Source: Vibrio coralliirubri (lineage in GTDB: Bacteria > Pseudomonadota > Gammaproteobacteria > Enterobacterales > Vibrionaceae). Taken from it: a stretch of DNA of 64,000 bases. The notes beneath the pieces were generated by a model. That model was not told the DNA's origin. It saw only the letters and a program-made list of their open reading frames with translations, and searched no databases. Position 1 is the first letter of the stretch; each line of letters opens with the position of its first letter. Both the position numbers and the translations under genes were made by a program. Below, in pieces: positions 49,062-59,183 of this stretch. The stretch is taken from positions 1,736,001 through 1,800,000 of the forward strand of contig NZ_AP025471.1 of assembly GCF_024347375.1 (NCBI RefSeq), read 5' to 3'.

Positions 49062-49688
49062 TTAATTGACTAACTTAACGGCTTCACGAGTTAAATGAGC
49101 CAACTCTTCCCAATTACCTTCTTCAATCAGCTTCTTATCTACCATCCAAGTACCACCACATGCGAGCACTCGAGGTATCGCTAGGTAGTCTTTAATGTTG
49201 TTTGGGTTAATGCCACCTGTCGGCATGATCTCAATATCCGTGTAAGGCGCAAGAAGTGACTTAACCATGTTAATGCCACCTGATGCTTCAGCTGGGAAGA
49301 ACTTCAATGTGGTTAAACCCATTTCTAGAGCGGCTTCTACTGTACTCGGGTTGTTGACCCCAGGAATGATATCAATACCAATCTCTTGGCAGGCTCTTAC
49401 CGTGTTTGGGTTAAATCCAGGAGAAACGACGAACGTTGCGCCTGCCTCTTTAGCCGCGATAGCCTGCTCACGATTGAGCACAGTGCCTGCGCCGATCAAC
49501 ATATCTGGTTGTGATTCACGGAGTAGACGAATAGCTTCAACTGCAGCTTCCGAACGGAATGTAATTTCTGCTGCAGGTAAACCATTTTCAGCTAACACTT
49601 TACCCAGAGGGATGATGTCTTCAGCGTTGTCGATAGCGATCACAGGGATAACTTTCAGTGTTTTCAGTTGTTGTTTGATGTTAGACAT
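49062..49688 (-). CDS. eda: KDPG/KHG aldolase
   Basis: 208 residues, class I aldolase splitting 2-keto-3-deoxy-6-phosphogluconate to pyruvate and glyceraldehyde 3-phosphate. Key stretches: LAENGLPAAEITFRSEAAVE, IGAGTVLNREQA, FVVSPGFN, LKFFPAEASGGI (the Schiff-base Lys is in this TTLKFFPAE stretch) and PTGGINPNNIKDYL. Last gene of the run dctQM-uxuB-uxaC-kdgK-eda; its start lies 9 bp from the kdgK stop. Confidence 0.96.
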   Translation of the reverse strand: MSNIKQQLKTLKVIPVIAIDNAEDIIPLGKVLAENGLPAAEITFRSEAAVEAIRLLRESQPDMLIGAGTVLNREQAIAAKEAGATFVVSPGFNPNTVRACQEIGIDIIPGVNNPSTVEAALEMGLTTLKFFPAEASGGINMVKSLLAPYTDIEIMPTGGINPNNIKDYLAIPRVLACGGTWMVDKKLIEEGNWEELAHLTREAVKLVN

Positions 49689-49697
49689 TGGTATTCC

Positions 49698-50690
49698 TTA
49701 AATGGCTGTGATGGCCGCTTGAGTTAGTTCTTTTGCAATAATGGCACCACGATGTTGGATAACGACGCCTGCCATGGTGTTACCGCGCTGGCATGACTTT
49801 GTTAAGTCTTCGCCCGCAAGGTAAGCAGATAAAAATCCACCATTGAATGAGTCTCCTGCCGAGGTCGTATCAACGACATGTTCAACAGGTAGGGTCGGCA
49901 CCGCCCGTGGAGCCGAAGCGGTACCAGAATCTGGATTTATTTCACCCTGAATGGTGGCATCTTGAATGAGACAGCCATCTGCACCCAGTTTGACGATGCA
50001 TCGCTTAACACCCAGCGTCGTTAGACGTTCGATAGTTTGTTCAGGTGAAGCATCTCCCCAAATTAACTGCTCATCATCGAATGTTACTAACGCTAAATCC
50101 GTCAATGTATACATGGCTTGGTAGCTGTTTTTGACGGTTTGGTTTTCGTCCTGTGGCCAAAGTGCAGGGCGGAAGTTACTGTCGAAGGCGATCTCAACGC
50201 CTTGTGTCTTCAACTCAACCAAGATGTTCAATAGCTCGATACGATCTTGCTCAGGCAGAATCGCTAATGTGATACCGCTGAGAAAGATCATATCGACATT
50301 GCGCAGTGCCTGTTTTATCTGATTGAAATCTGGGTGCTGCAGTAGGTAGCGCGCAGCCGACTGATTTCTCCAATACAGAAAGGTACGTTCACCTGCGTCA
50401 TCAAGCTGAATTAGGTACAGGCCTGGAGTACGTTGGCTGTCTTGTAGAACAAGGTCAGTCGACACCCCTTCTTGTTGCCAGCGTTCTAACATTCCCTTGC
50501 TAATCGGGTCTGCGCCCAAAGCCGTGACGTAGGACACTTTGATGTCATCTTGATTGAGGTTGGCCTCGCAACCGCGGCTTAGATAAACCGCAGCATTGAG
50601 TGTGTCTCCGCCAAACGTTTGATGCATTGAGCCGAACGGTTTGCCGTTAAGCTCGATCATGCACTCACCAATAATGGCGATATGTTTCAT
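49698..50690 (-). CDS. kdgK: 2-keto-3-deoxygluconate kinase
   Basis: 330 residues, PfkB/ribokinase fold. It phosphorylates KDG to KDPG with ATP. Starts HIAIIGECMIELNGKPF, has GGDTLNAAVYLSRGCE, SGITLAILPEQDR and the PfkB signature VDTTSAGDSFNGGFLSAYLAGED with the catalytic Asp. Four bp separate it from uxaC, so it is translated in the same operon. Confidence 0.95.
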   Translation of the reverse strand: MKHIAIIGECMIELNGKPFGSMHQTFGGDTLNAAVYLSRGCEANLNQDDIKVSYVTALGADPISKGMLERWQQEGVSTDLVLQDSQRTPGLYLIQLDDAGERTFLYWRNQSAARYLLQHPDFNQIKQALRNVDMIFLSGITLAILPEQDRIELLNILVELKTQGVEIAFDSNFRPALWPQDENQTVKNSYQAMYTLTDLALVTFDDEQLIWGDASPEQTIERLTTLGVKRCIVKLGADGCLIQDATIQGEINPDSGTASAPRAVPTLPVEHVVDTTSAGDSFNGGFLSAYLAGEDLTKSCQRGNTMAGVVIQHRGAIIAKELTQAAITAI

Positions 50691-50693
50691 CGG

Positions 50694-52106
50694 TTACGCC
50701 CTCTCTTCGAAGTAGCGTTTTGCGTTACCAAAGCAGATGTCTTCGACCATAGGGCCAAGCAGTGACATGTCGTTCGGCACCTCGCCGTTTTCAGCCCAAC
50801 GACCAAGCATGTCACACAGAATTCGGCGGAAGTATTCGTGGCGTGTGTACGACAAGAAGCTGCGAGAGTCAGTCAGCATGCCGACAAACTGGCTAAGCAG
50901 ACCAAGCTGAGATAGCTGCTCCATTTGGCGTTGCATGCCGTCTTTCTGATCGTTGAACCACCAACCAGAACCAAACTGAACTTTGCCCGCGATGCCGCCA
51001 CCTTGGAAGTTACCAATCATGGTTGCCATCATCTCGTTATCGCGAGGGTTTAAGCAGTAAAGGATGGTGCGAGGTAACTCGTTACTTTGATCCATCTCGT
51101 CCAACAGATGAGCCAATTCGAAGGCAAACGTCTTATCGCTAATCGAATCAAACCCTGCATCTGCGCCTAACAGTTGGAACATACGCGTGTTGTTATTGCG
51201 CTGAGCACCAATGTGAAGCTGCATTACCCAACCCATTGCGGCGTAGCGCTTGCCTAACCACACTTGAACCGCTGTTGAAAACTGCGCACATTCTAGATCG
51301 GTGAGTGTTTCGTCATTGAGGCGTCGAGTTAACAGGGCATCCAAATCCGATTCTGATGGAATAGGTGCGTAGCGAACCACTTCAATACCGTGGTCTGCTG
51401 CACGGCAACCATGGTCGTTGAAATGCGTTAGGCGGCTGTCTAAGGCACTCAACAGATGATGGAAGTGAGTGATCTCAACGTCAGCAACCATGCCTAATTT
51501 TTGTAGGTAATCAGCAAAGCCATCAAGTTCAATTTTGAACGCTTTATCTGGGCGCCAGCTTGGTAGAACCTTCACATCAAATGAATTGTCTTGAGCGATC
51601 GCTTTATGGTGTTCAAGAGAGTCAATAGGATCGTCTGTCGTACCTGCCATCACCACATTCATTTGCTTCATGATGCCGCGAGCACTAAATTCCGGTGTCG
51701 CTAATAGCTCGTTGCCTTCGTGCCAAATTTGGTCTGCGGTTTCTGGACCAAAGAGAGTGCCAGTAATACCAAATGGGCGGCGTAGTTCTAAATGAGTCCA
51801 GTGGTAAAGTGGGTTGCCCAAGGTTTGAGGGACGGTTCTAGCCCATGCCATGAACTTATCATAATCGCTTGCGCCTCCAGTAATCAGACGCTCATCAATC
51901 CCTGCTGAACGCATACCACGCCATTTGTAGTGGTCACCTTCAAGCCAAATCTTAGACATGTTTTCGAACTGACGATCTTGAGCCACTTCTGCCGGGTTTA
52001 GGTGGCAGTGATAGTCATAAATCGGCTGGTGGCTTGCGTGTTCGTGGTACAAACGGCGTGCAGTCTCATTCGACAGTAAAAAGTCTTCACATAAGAAATT
52101 CTTCAT
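50694..52106 (-). CDS. uxaC: Glucuronate isomerase
   Basis: 470 residues. Interconverts D-glucuronate with D-fructuronate and D-galacturonate with D-tagaturonate. Amidohydrolase-fold features include [53 protein letters not shown] and the C-terminal [20 protein letters not shown]. The operon neighbours uxuB, kdgK and eda supply the following steps. Length normal. Confidence 0.97.
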   Translation of the reverse strand: MKNFLCEDFLLSNETARRLYHEHASHQPIYDYHCHLNPAEVAQDRQFENMSKIWLEGDHYKWRGMRSAGIDERLITGGASDYDKFMAWARTVPQTLGNPLYHWTHLELRRPFGITGTLFGPETADQIWHEGNELLATPEFSARGIMKQMNVVMAGTTDDPIDSLEHHKAIAQDNSFDVKVLPSWRPDKAFKIELDGFADYLQKLGMVADVEITHFHHLLSALDSRLTHFNDHGCRAADHGIEVVRYAPIPSESDLDALLTRRLNDETLTDLECAQFSTAVQVWLGKRYAAMGWVMQLHIGAQRNNNTRMFQLLGADAGFDSISDKTFAFELAHLLDEMDQSNELPRTILYCLNPRDNEMMATMIGNFQGGGIAGKVQFGSGWWFNDQKDGMQRQMEQLSQLGLLSQFVGMLTDSRSFLSYTRHEYFRRILCDMLGRWAENGEVPNDMSLLGPMVEDICFGNAKRYFEERA

Positions 52107-52118
52107 TGTTTGTACTCC

Positions 52119-53582
52119 TTATAACGCAGCCACGGTCGCAACAGCACCGTGTTCAATTAATGATTGGTACGCTGAACTTACCGCATCAATCACCTGCGGG
52201 TTTTGACCTAGCTCAGCAGGGAAAATCGCTTCAACCGCAAGCAACGCCGGAACCACAGATACATTGAGTCCATGCTGGTCGCAGATCTGACGAAGTGTAT
52301 CTGCCATTGGATCGCGAACATCAATCTCATTGCCTTGCTCATCAACGCCAGATACATAACGCATCCAGCCAGCGATGGCGGTTGCAAGCCACGAGAAATC
52401 TGAGCCTTGCTCTAAATGGAATCGTAAGCTGCCACCCATACGTTGAGGGATCTTCTGGCTGCCATCCATCGCAATCTGCCATGTCTTGTGCTTCAAGCTT
52501 GGGTTAGTGAAGCGGTTGATCAGCAAGGTTGCGTAACCTTCTAAATCAGTCCCTTCAGGCATCGTTAACGAAAGTGCTTGGGATTTCATCATCATGTCAA
52601 AAGCGGCTTTTCGGTAGCCAACATCCGTCATGGTGTCGGAAATATGGTCGTAGCCACCAAGGTATCCAAGGTAAGCAAGGAAAGAGTGACTGCCATTGAG
52701 CATGCGCAGTTTCATCTCTTCGTAAGGCACTACATCTTCTACGAACTCTGCGCCAGCGACATTCCAATCTGGACGACCTGCCACAAAGTTATCTTCAATC
52801 ACCCATTGGCGGAAGGGTTCACAAGCGATGCCACATGGGTCTTCACAACCAAGTAGTTCTGCAATTTCTGTCAATGTTTCTTCTGTTGCTGCGGGTACGA
52901 TGCGGTCAACCATGGTGCATGGGAAGGTGACATTGGTTTCAATCCAATCACGTAATTCAGGGTCAAGCAGTTGAGCAAACTCAATGATCGCTGCTTTTGC
53001 TACATGACCGTTCTCTTGCACGTTGTCGCAAGACATAACCGTGAATGGTGTTAAGCCTCGTTCGCGGCGAATTTTTAAGGCTTGGACAATGTAGCCAAGC
53101 GCAGATTTTGGTTGATTTGGGTTAGCTAGGTCAGCGATGACTAATGGGTTATTTTTGTCGAGTTTTCCTGTCGCTGGGTCAGCGCAGTAGCCTTTCTCTG
53201 TGATGGTCATAGAAACGATCGCCACTTGTGGTTCGGCCATTTTTTCTAATACGGTTTCGATGCCATCTAGACTTGGGTGAAGAGATTCGGTTACTGAGCC
53301 GATCACTTTAACGTCTGTGGATTCAGCGCCTTTTTCAGCTACGGTGTAAAGGTGGTCTTGCGCGCGAAGTGATTCAACTAGGTCTTCGCCGCCGAATAGG
53401 TTTATCTCACAAATACCCCAATCAGTGTTGGTTTTGCTGAGCATTTCATTGGTGAACAACGCTTGGTGCGCTCGGTGAAATGCACCGAAACCAAGATGCA
53501 CAATACGGCTTTGGAGTGCTGAACGGTCGTAGTCAGGTCGTAATACAGTGTTTGGCAGCGTAGAGTTAGCAACAGTCTTCAT
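52119..53582 (-). CDS. uxuB: Fructuronate reductase (mannitol dehydrogenase family)
   Basis: 487 residues. NAD-dependent reduction of D-fructuronate to D-mannonate. N-terminal Rossmann part (RIVHLGFGAFHRAHQALF, ITEKGYCADPATGK) and the family motif region MLNGSHSFLAYLGYL with the catalytic Lys-containing stretch KLRMLNGSHS. The tagaturonate reductase UxaB is related, but UxuA at 57.9 kb makes the mannonate branch likely. A UUCG-capped hairpin lies in the 96-bp gap to dctM. Confidence 0.92.
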   Translation of the reverse strand: MKTVANSTLPNTVLRPDYDRSALQSRIVHLGFGAFHRAHQALFTNEMLSKTNTDWGICEINLFGGEDLVESLRAQDHLYTVAEKGAESTDVKVIGSVTESLHPSLDGIETVLEKMAEPQVAIVSMTITEKGYCADPATGKLDKNNPLVIADLANPNQPKSALGYIVQALKIRRERGLTPFTVMSCDNVQENGHVAKAAIIEFAQLLDPELRDWIETNVTFPCTMVDRIVPAATEETLTEIAELLGCEDPCGIACEPFRQWVIEDNFVAGRPDWNVAGAEFVEDVVPYEEMKLRMLNGSHSFLAYLGYLGGYDHISDTMTDVGYRKAAFDMMMKSQALSLTMPEGTDLEGYATLLINRFTNPSLKHKTWQIAMDGSQKIPQRMGGSLRFHLEQGSDFSWLATAIAGWMRYVSGVDEQGNEIDVRDPMADTLRQICDQHGLNVSVVPALLAVEAIFPAELGQNPQVIDAVSSAYQSLIEHGAVATVAAL

Positions 53583-53597
53583 TATTCAGTTCCTTTT

Positions 53598-53617
53598 CCC
53601 GCCAGCGAACCAGCGGG
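53598..53617 (-). other. UUCG-capped hairpin between dctM and uxuB
   Basis: In the minus-strand transcript CCCGCTGG and CTGGCGGG (G-U pairs allowed) close a TTCG tetraloop. No T-run follows, so it is more likely an mRNA-protecting element than a terminator; it could set different levels of transporter and enzymes. Confidence 0.55.
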
Positions 53618-53678
53618 ATTTTATTATTTGATAAAGCGTTTGAGTGTTTAGCAGTCTTAGAATCTATCTGTGACCAAA

Positions 53679-54986
53679 TTACGAACCGTAGCCCAGTACC
53701 AATTCAGGTAGGAACAAGCTCAGCTCAGGGATAAAAGTAACGGCCATCAAGGCTGCAATCAGTGCTGCGTAGAATGGCAACAAAGGTTTGATGACTTTGT
53801 CGATGGCAATGTTGGCAACCGAACAACCAATGAACAGAGCACTACCTACTGGCGGTGTACAGATACCGATAGCAAGGTTGAAGGTCATCATGATGCCGAA
53901 GTGAACAGGGTCGATGCCTAGGTCTAGCGCAATTGGTAAGAAGATTGGTGTGAATATCAGTACCGCTGGTGTCATATCCATGAAGATACCCACAATCAGC
54001 AGGATGATGTTGATGATCAATAGAATCATTAGCGGATTATCAGAAACCGCCAGTAATGCAACAGCAATCATGTAAGGCACATCGGCGTTCGCCATTGCCC
54101 AAGACATACCCATTGATGCGCCAACTAGTAATAGAACGATAGATGTTGTTACTGCAGACTCAAGGATGATCTTTGGAATATCACCCCATTTCACTTCACG
54201 GTAGACAAGTACAGCTAAAACAAACGTGTATACCACAGCAATTGCGGAAGCCTCAGTAGCAGTAAAGATACCGCCAATGATGCCGCCCATGATGATGCCG
54301 ATCAGTGCTAAAGAAGGTGCCGCTTTTAGGAAGGTATCCCAAACCATTGATAATGAAGGACGCGCTGCCACTGGGTAACCGCGACGTTTCGCAATGATAC
54401 CCGCCACAATCATGATACTTAATCCCATTAAGATACCTGGGATGTAGCCCGCTAAGAACAGCGCCGCAATTGAAGTACCACCAGAAACCAATGAGAAAAC
54501 GATCAGCGTGTTACTTGGCGGAATTAATAGACCAGTAGGACAAGAAGTAATGTTTACCGCAGCAGAGAAGTTTTCGTCGTAGCCGTCTTTCTTTTGCAGA
54601 GGAGACATGGTGCCACCCACTGCAGCCGCCGATGCAACCGCTGAGCCTGAGATGGAACCAAACATCATGTTTGCCATCACGTTTACGTGTGCCAATGAAC
54701 CCGGTAGACGACCACCTAACACTTTCGCGAAGTTGATCAAACGCAGCGCGATGCCGCCTTGGTTCATGATGTTGCCCGCCAAAATGAAGAACGGGATTGC
54801 CAATAGTGCAAAGTTATCAAGGCCTGCGGCCATACGTTGAGCAACTACAGCGATTGCAGGTTCAAGCGGTAAGCTCATTAAGATGGTTGCTAGTGACGAT
54901 AAACCAATCGCAAAAGAGACCGGTACACCGATTGTAAGCAGTACAGCGAAACTACCGAATAAGGTCAGTATTACTTGCCATTCCAT
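53679..54986 (-). CDS. TRAP transporter large permease subunit (DctM type)
   Basis: 435 residues with about 12 hydrophobic helices, e.g. FAIGLSSLATILMSLPLEP, FGSISGSAVASAAAVGGTM, CPTGLLIPPSNTLIVFSLVS, GGIFTATEASAIAVVYT. Sodium-driven uptake of organic acids with the small subunit and DctP. First big gene of the leftward run with dctQ, 15 bp from it. Context makes hexuronate the likely substrate. Confidence 0.94.
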   Translation of the reverse strand: MEWQVILTLFGSFAVLLTIGVPVSFAIGLSSLATILMSLPLEPAIAVVAQRMAAGLDNFALLAIPFFILAGNIMNQGGIALRLINFAKVLGGRLPGSLAHVNVMANMMFGSISGSAVASAAAVGGTMSPLQKKDGYDENFSAAVNITSCPTGLLIPPSNTLIVFSLVSGGTSIAALFLAGYIPGILMGLSIMIVAGIIAKRRGYPVAARPSLSMVWDTFLKAAPSLALIGIIMGGIIGGIFTATEASAIAVVYTFVLAVLVYREVKWGDIPKIILESAVTTSIVLLLVGASMGMSWAMANADVPYMIAVALLAVSDNPLMILLIINIILLIVGIFMDMTPAVLIFTPIFLPIALDLGIDPVHFGIMMTFNLAIGICTPPVGSALFIGCSVANIAIDKVIKPLLPFYAALIAALMAVTFIPELSLFLPELVLGYGS

Positions 54987-55001
54987 TGTGAAATCCTTCT
55001 A

Positions 55002-55514
55002 TCAATCAAGTTGTGAGTCGGTGATCAAATCGTCACCTGACATTAATTGTTTAACGCGTTCGTAGGTAAATACGACGGAGTAAAAAATCATCAAAGCGCC
55101 ACTAATCGGTAAGCAGAAGTAGATGTAGCCCATTTCTAAACCTAGAGCGGGAGTCAGCTGTCCCATCGCAAGCGTTTTAGCAGCAAGTTGGCTTCCGCCG
55201 TGTACTAGAACGATATAAGAGAAAGAAGCGATGGCTATTTGGATAACGATTTCGTTGATTAATTTGCGTTTGCCAGTCAGCTTCATCGTAAGCAGGTCGA
55301 TGGCAAGGTGGCGTTTCAGCCCCGTAGTGTAAGCAGCACCAATTAAGGCTACCCACATAAAGAGATAACGCGCGAGTTCGTCGGTAACAGTACTTGGTTT
55401 GCCAATAACATAGCGGGATAAAACCTGCCATATCACACACAGCACTAAGAAAGACGATAGAGACACTGTAAAGGCGGCCAACCCTCTATTTATGTAACTG
55501 ACCAATTTATTCAT
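55002..55514 (-). CDS. TRAP transporter small permease subunit (DctQ type)
   Basis: 170 residues, four helices (AFTVSLSSFLVLCVIWQVLS, YLFMWVALIGAAYTTGLKRH, IVLVHGGSQLAAKTLAM, YIYFCLPISGALMIFYSVVF). The RH in GLKRHLAIDLL and the VLSRYV motif are typical. Starts the leftward operon dctQM-uxuB-uxaC-kdgK-eda. Confidence 0.92.
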   Translation of the reverse strand: MNKLVSYINRGLAAFTVSLSSFLVLCVIWQVLSRYVIGKPSTVTDELARYLFMWVALIGAAYTTGLKRHLAIDLLTMKLTGKRKLINEIVIQIAIASFSYIVLVHGGSQLAAKTLAMGQLTPALGLEMGYIYFCLPISGALMIFYSVVFTYERVKQLMSGDDLITDSQLD

Positions 55515-55552
55515 GTTTATTTCCTTTCAACAAAATTGCGTATCTCATAACA

Positions 55553-55795
55553 ATTGGTTTACCAATGTAAGAAATTGTTTCTATGTAGGGATGGGATGTT
55601 CAAAAATCTGGCTGAATCATAAGCTATTCATTTTTTGGTTGGCGTGAGCAACTTCACAAATGGTTTTGGTTGACCAATTTTTGGGTTTTTATTGTGATAT
55701 TGGTCAATCAATTTTAAATTCAGCTTTGACGGTTCCTTTTTTGAGCGCCAATATGAGCCCATAACAAAAAACACCCTACATTTTGGATAACCAAT
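55553..55795. promoter_or_regulatory. Cluster of UxuR/ExuR-like dyads between dctQ and dctP
   Basis: Four 14-mers fit ATTGGT-NN-ACCAAT: 55553-55566 (perfect arms), 55665-55678 (one mismatch), 55699-55712 (one mismatch), 55782-55795 (two mismatches). They lie in the 296-bp divergent promoter region of the transporter genes, close to both starts; the last sits 15 bp before the dctP ATG. Confidence 0.7.
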
Positions 55796-55810
55796 CCACG
55801 GAGAATAAGA

Positions 55811-56797
55811 ATGATGATGACGCGTAAAACTTTGATTAGTGCGGTTGTCGGTGCTGCTTTGACTTTTGGAGCAACAGCTTCTGCTTATGCAGCGACAACA
55901 TTGAAACTGAGCCATAACCACCCTCGTGACCATGCAGTACATGAAGCGATGACGTTTATGGCGAAAGAAGTACGTGAATTGACTGATGGTGAGGTGCGTA
56001 TTCGTATTTACCCTGATGCTCAATTGGGTACACAGCGTGAATCTATGGAGCTGATGCAGAACGGCGCTTTAGATATGGTGAAAAGTAATGCTGCTGAGCT
56101 AGAAGCTTTTTCTCCTGCTTATTCATCATTCAACATGCCTTACTTATTCCGCGATCAAGCGCACTACTACAGTGTGACTGATGGTGAAGTCGGCCGTGAC
56201 ATTCTTAACTCTTCTCGTGATAGCGGCTTTATTGGTGTGACTTATTACGACGCTGGTGCGCGTAGCTTCTATACCAACAAGCCAATTAACACACCAGAAG
56301 ATCTGAAAGGTTTGAAAGTTCGTGTTCAACCAAGCCCATCAGCAATTGCGATGGTGAAAGCGTTAGGCGCTAACCCAACGCCACTCGCTTACGGTGAGTT
56401 GTACACAGCACTGCAGCAAGGTGTCGTAGATGCGGCTGAAAATAACATTCCTTCTTTCAGCTTGAGCCGTCACAGTGAAGTGTCTAAATACTTTAGCTTA
56501 GATGAGCACACGATGGTTCCGGATGTGTTGGTTATCTCAACCAAAGCATACGATAAACTGACTACAGAACAACAAGATGCGCTAATGACGGCGGCAAGTG
56601 ATTCATCGGAATTGATGAAGAAACTGTGGGCGGAATCGGAAGCAAAAGAGCGTGCTAAAGCCGAGGAAATGGGCGTTACTTTTGTGGAACCAGACAAGGC
56701 TGCATTCGCACTAGCGGTTCAACCTATGTACGACGCGCTAGATAAAGCGGACCCAGAATTGAGCGCATTGATTGACCGTATTCAGGCTGTTGAATAA
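55811..56797 (+). CDS. TRAP transporter substrate-binding protein (DctP type), probably hexuronate
   Basis: 328 residues, signal peptide ending AYA|ATT. Features are TLKLSHNHPRDHAVHEAM, IYPDAQLGTQRESMELMQNG, the substrate-Arg stretch KGLKVRVQPSPSAIAMVKAL and ANPTPLAYGELYTALQQGVVD, which is the DctP consensus. It delivers the acid to the permease pair in the inner membrane. GGAGAATAAG precedes the ATG. Divergent from dctQ, with the regulator uxuR-like gene following. Confidence 0.95.
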   Translation: MMMTRKTLISAVVGAALTFGATASAYAATTLKLSHNHPRDHAVHEAMTFMAKEVRELTDGEVRIRIYPDAQLGTQRESMELMQNGALDMVKSNAAELEAFSPAYSSFNMPYLFRDQAHYYSVTDGEVGRDILNSSRDSGFIGVTYYDAGARSFYTNKPINTPEDLKGLKVRVQPSPSAIAMVKALGANPTPLAYGELYTALQQGVVDAAENNIPSFSLSRHSEVSKYFSLDEHTMVPDVLVISTKAYDKLTTEQQDALMTAASDSSELMKKLWAESEAKERAKAEEMGVTFVEPDKAAFALAVQPMYDALDKADPELSALIDRIQAVE

Positions 56798-56861
56798 CGA
56801 GCAAATATAGAAAAAAGAGTAATACAAAAACAAGGTGTTACTGCATTTTAGGATATAGAGG

Positions 56862-56889
56862 TTGACCAATTATATTTGGTCATTATGAT
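56862..56889 (+). promoter_or_regulatory. Palindrome and candidate promoter of the uxuR-like gene
   Basis: TGACCAA-TTATAT-TTGGTCA (56863-56882) is a perfect-arm dyad with the same half-sites in opposite order to the other sites. It overlaps TTGACC (56862) and TATGAT (56884), 16 bp apart. It suggests autoregulation; the 15-nt distance to the ATG at 56905 is short. Confidence 0.55.
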
Positions 56890-56904
56890 GGCGAGAGAAA
56901 TACA

Positions 56905-57687
56905 ATGGAAAGAAGTGACAATATCATCATGATGCCTTTCGAGCCGAAAAGACCTTATCAGGAGATAGGGTTAGTACTAAGAAAAGAACTGATTGAAGGC
57001 CTGTATAAGGTCGGAGATAGGTTACCTCCAGAACGCGATATTGCTGATCGTCTAGATGTAAGCCGCACTGTGGTGCGTGAAGCGATCATCATGCTGGAGC
57101 TTGAAAACTTAGTTGAGGTGAAAAAAGGGTCGGGTGTTTATGTCCTGAACATTCCAACTCATTCTCGCGAGAATGTGGTCAGTGATGACGCTGGTCCATT
57201 CGAGATGCTGCAGGCCCGCCAATTACTGGAAAGTAATATCGCGGAGTTTGCGGCAACTCAGGTCACTCCGGGCGACATCATTAAGATGCGCTCTGCACTC
57301 GAACTCGAGCGCGAAGAGCTTGCAAGCGGCACTACCGATTGCAGCGGAGATGAAAGATTTCACATGTGTATTGCAGAGGCCACTCAAAACTCTGTGCTGG
57401 TAGATATGTTGAAACAATCCTGGGATCGACGCGAAAAGAGTCCAATGTGGAATAAACTCCACTCTCACATCAGTGGTCAAGATTACCGTGAAGAATGGTT
57501 AGATGATCACGCTCGTATCCTCGCCGCCTTACAGCGCAAAGACCCTGTCGCTGCTAAGAACGCAATGTGGCAACACCTTGAGAATGTTAAACAGCGTTTG
57601 TTAGCGCTGTCAGACATTGATGACCCAAACTTTGATGGTTACTTATTTAGCTCCAATCCAGTGGTGCTGCTTAGCTCAGAAAGCTAG
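56905..57687 (+). CDS. uxuR: GntR/FadR-subfamily regulator, UxuR/ExuR-like
   Basis: 260 residues: winged helix-turn-helix (about 15-80; RPYQEIGLVLRKELIEG, RLPPERDIADRLDVSRTVVREAI, KKGSGVYVL) and an all-helical FCD effector domain (about 95-235). This N-terminus matches E. coli UxuR/ExuR. It should repress the hexuronate genes until fructuronate or a relative binds. Whether it equals UxuR or ExuR cannot be told; an internal ATG near 56929 is an alternative start. Confidence 0.85.
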   Translation: MERSDNIIMMPFEPKRPYQEIGLVLRKELIEGLYKVGDRLPPERDIADRLDVSRTVVREAIIMLELENLVEVKKGSGVYVLNIPTHSRENVVSDDAGPFEMLQARQLLESNIAEFAATQVTPGDIIKMRSALELEREELASGTTDCSGDERFHMCIAEATQNSVLVDMLKQSWDRREKSPMWNKLHSHISGQDYREEWLDDHARILAALQRKDPVAAKNAMWQHLENVKQRLLALSDIDDPNFDGYLFSSNPVVLLSSES

Positions 57688-57894
57688 TTCTGAAGCTAAT
57701 GTTGAATTCAGCGACAAGGCTCCTCTTGAAAGCTGATTCATTCACTAGGTTGTAGATAGGTAATCGTCTTTAGACCGGCGTAGACCGGTGCTATCTCGGG
57801 CAGTAATTGTCATTGCTGCCATTAAGAAGTCGTTATTGCATTTAGCTTGATTAATTCGAGCCGGCTAAGTGCGTCTTAAAGAAAGGTAAGTCTC

Positions 57895-59082
57895 ATGGAA
57901 CAAACGTGGCGTTGGTACGGCCCTAATGATCAAGTTTCGCTAGACGATATTCGTCAAGCGGGCGCAACTGGTATTGTGAATGCACTGCACCATATTCCAA
58001 ATGGTGAAGTTTGGACAAAAGAAGAAATCCTTAAGCGTAAAGCCATTATCGAAGAGAAAGGTTTAACGTGGTCGGTCGTAGAAAGCGTGCCTGTGCACGA
58101 AGAGATCAAAACTCAAACTGGCAACTACCAGCAGTGGATTGATAACTATAAGCAAACTCTGTCTAACCTTGCTGAGTGTGGCATCGATACGGTTTGTTAT
58201 AACTTCATGCCCGTGTTGGACTGGACGCGTACCGATTTAGAATTTGAAATGCCTGATGGCTCGCGCGCACTGCGCTTTGACCAAATCGCGTTTGCGGCAT
58301 TTGAGCTGCATATCTTGAAGCGCCCAGGTGCAGAATCGGACTATTCAAAATCAGAGCAAGCTCAAGCGTTGGATTACTTCAACAACATGACGCCAGAGCA
58401 AATTCAGCAACTGACTAATAACATCATCGCTGGCCTGCCAGGAGCTGAAGAAGGTTACACACTAGAAGCGTTTCAAGCACAGCTAGATCGCTATGCGGGA
58501 ATCGACAAAGACAAGCTACGTGAGCACATGTCTTACTTCCTCGCTGAGCTGATGCCTATCTGTGATGCGAATGGCTTGAAGATGGCGGTTCACCCAGACG
58601 ATCCACCGCGTCCAATTCTAGGCTTGCCTCGCATCGTTTCAACGATCGAAGACATTGATTGGTTGACCGAGCATGTACCGAGCAAAATGAATGGCTTGAC
58701 GATGTGTACGGGTTCATACGGTGTTCGTGGCGACAATGATCTGGTTAATATGATCAAAAAGCACGGTGACCGAATTTACTTTACGCACCTGCGTTCAACT
58801 AAGCGTGAAGAGAGTAACCCAATGACATTCCACGAAGCAGCGCACCTAGATGGTGATGTGGACATGTACAACGTTGTGATGGCTATTTTGGATGAAGAAA
58901 ATCGTCGTGCAGAAGTGGGCGATCACCGCTTAATTCCAATGCGTCCGGATCACGGTCATCAAATGCTGGATGACCTTAAGAAAACCACTAACCCAGGTTA
59001 TTCGGCGATTGGTCGACTGAAAGGCTTAGCTGAAGTTCGTGGTTTAGAGATGGCATTGAAACGCGCTTTCTACACTAAGTAA
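57895..59082 (+). CDS. uxuA: Mannonate dehydratase
   Basis: 395 residues, iron/manganese enzyme taking D-mannonate to 2-keto-3-deoxy-D-gluconate, the KdgK substrate. Seen: [95 protein letters not shown] and [11 protein letters not shown] with metal His/Asp. AAAGGTAAGTC precedes the ATG. The 207-bp gap upstream contains direct repeats TAGACCGG (57772, 57783). Confidence 0.96.
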   Translation: MEQTWRWYGPNDQVSLDDIRQAGATGIVNALHHIPNGEVWTKEEILKRKAIIEEKGLTWSVVESVPVHEEIKTQTGNYQQWIDNYKQTLSNLAECGIDTVCYNFMPVLDWTRTDLEFEMPDGSRALRFDQIAFAAFELHILKRPGAESDYSKSEQAQALDYFNNMTPEQIQQLTNNIIAGLPGAEEGYTLEAFQAQLDRYAGIDKDKLREHMSYFLAELMPICDANGLKMAVHPDDPPRPILGLPRIVSTIEDIDWLTEHVPSKMNGLTMCTGSYGVRGDNDLVNMIKKHGDRIYFTHLRSTKREESNPMTFHEAAHLDGDVDMYNVVMAILDEENRRAEVGDHRLIPMRPDHGHQMLDDLKKTTNPGYSAIGRLKGLAEVRGLEMALKRAFYTK

Positions 59083-59113
59083 CGACGGCATCTAGCTTTA
59101 AAATACTTTTAAA

Positions 59114-59141
59114 AACCAGAACTCATGTTCTGGTTTTTTTT
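59114..59141 (+). terminator. Intrinsic terminator after uxuA
   Basis: Perfect nine-bp stem AACCAGAAC / GTTCTGGTT with TCAT loop and eight T. Confidence 0.92.
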
Positions 59142-59183
59142 GTATCTGAGCTAAGTAAAACCTAAGAGTTTGGATTACTACAA

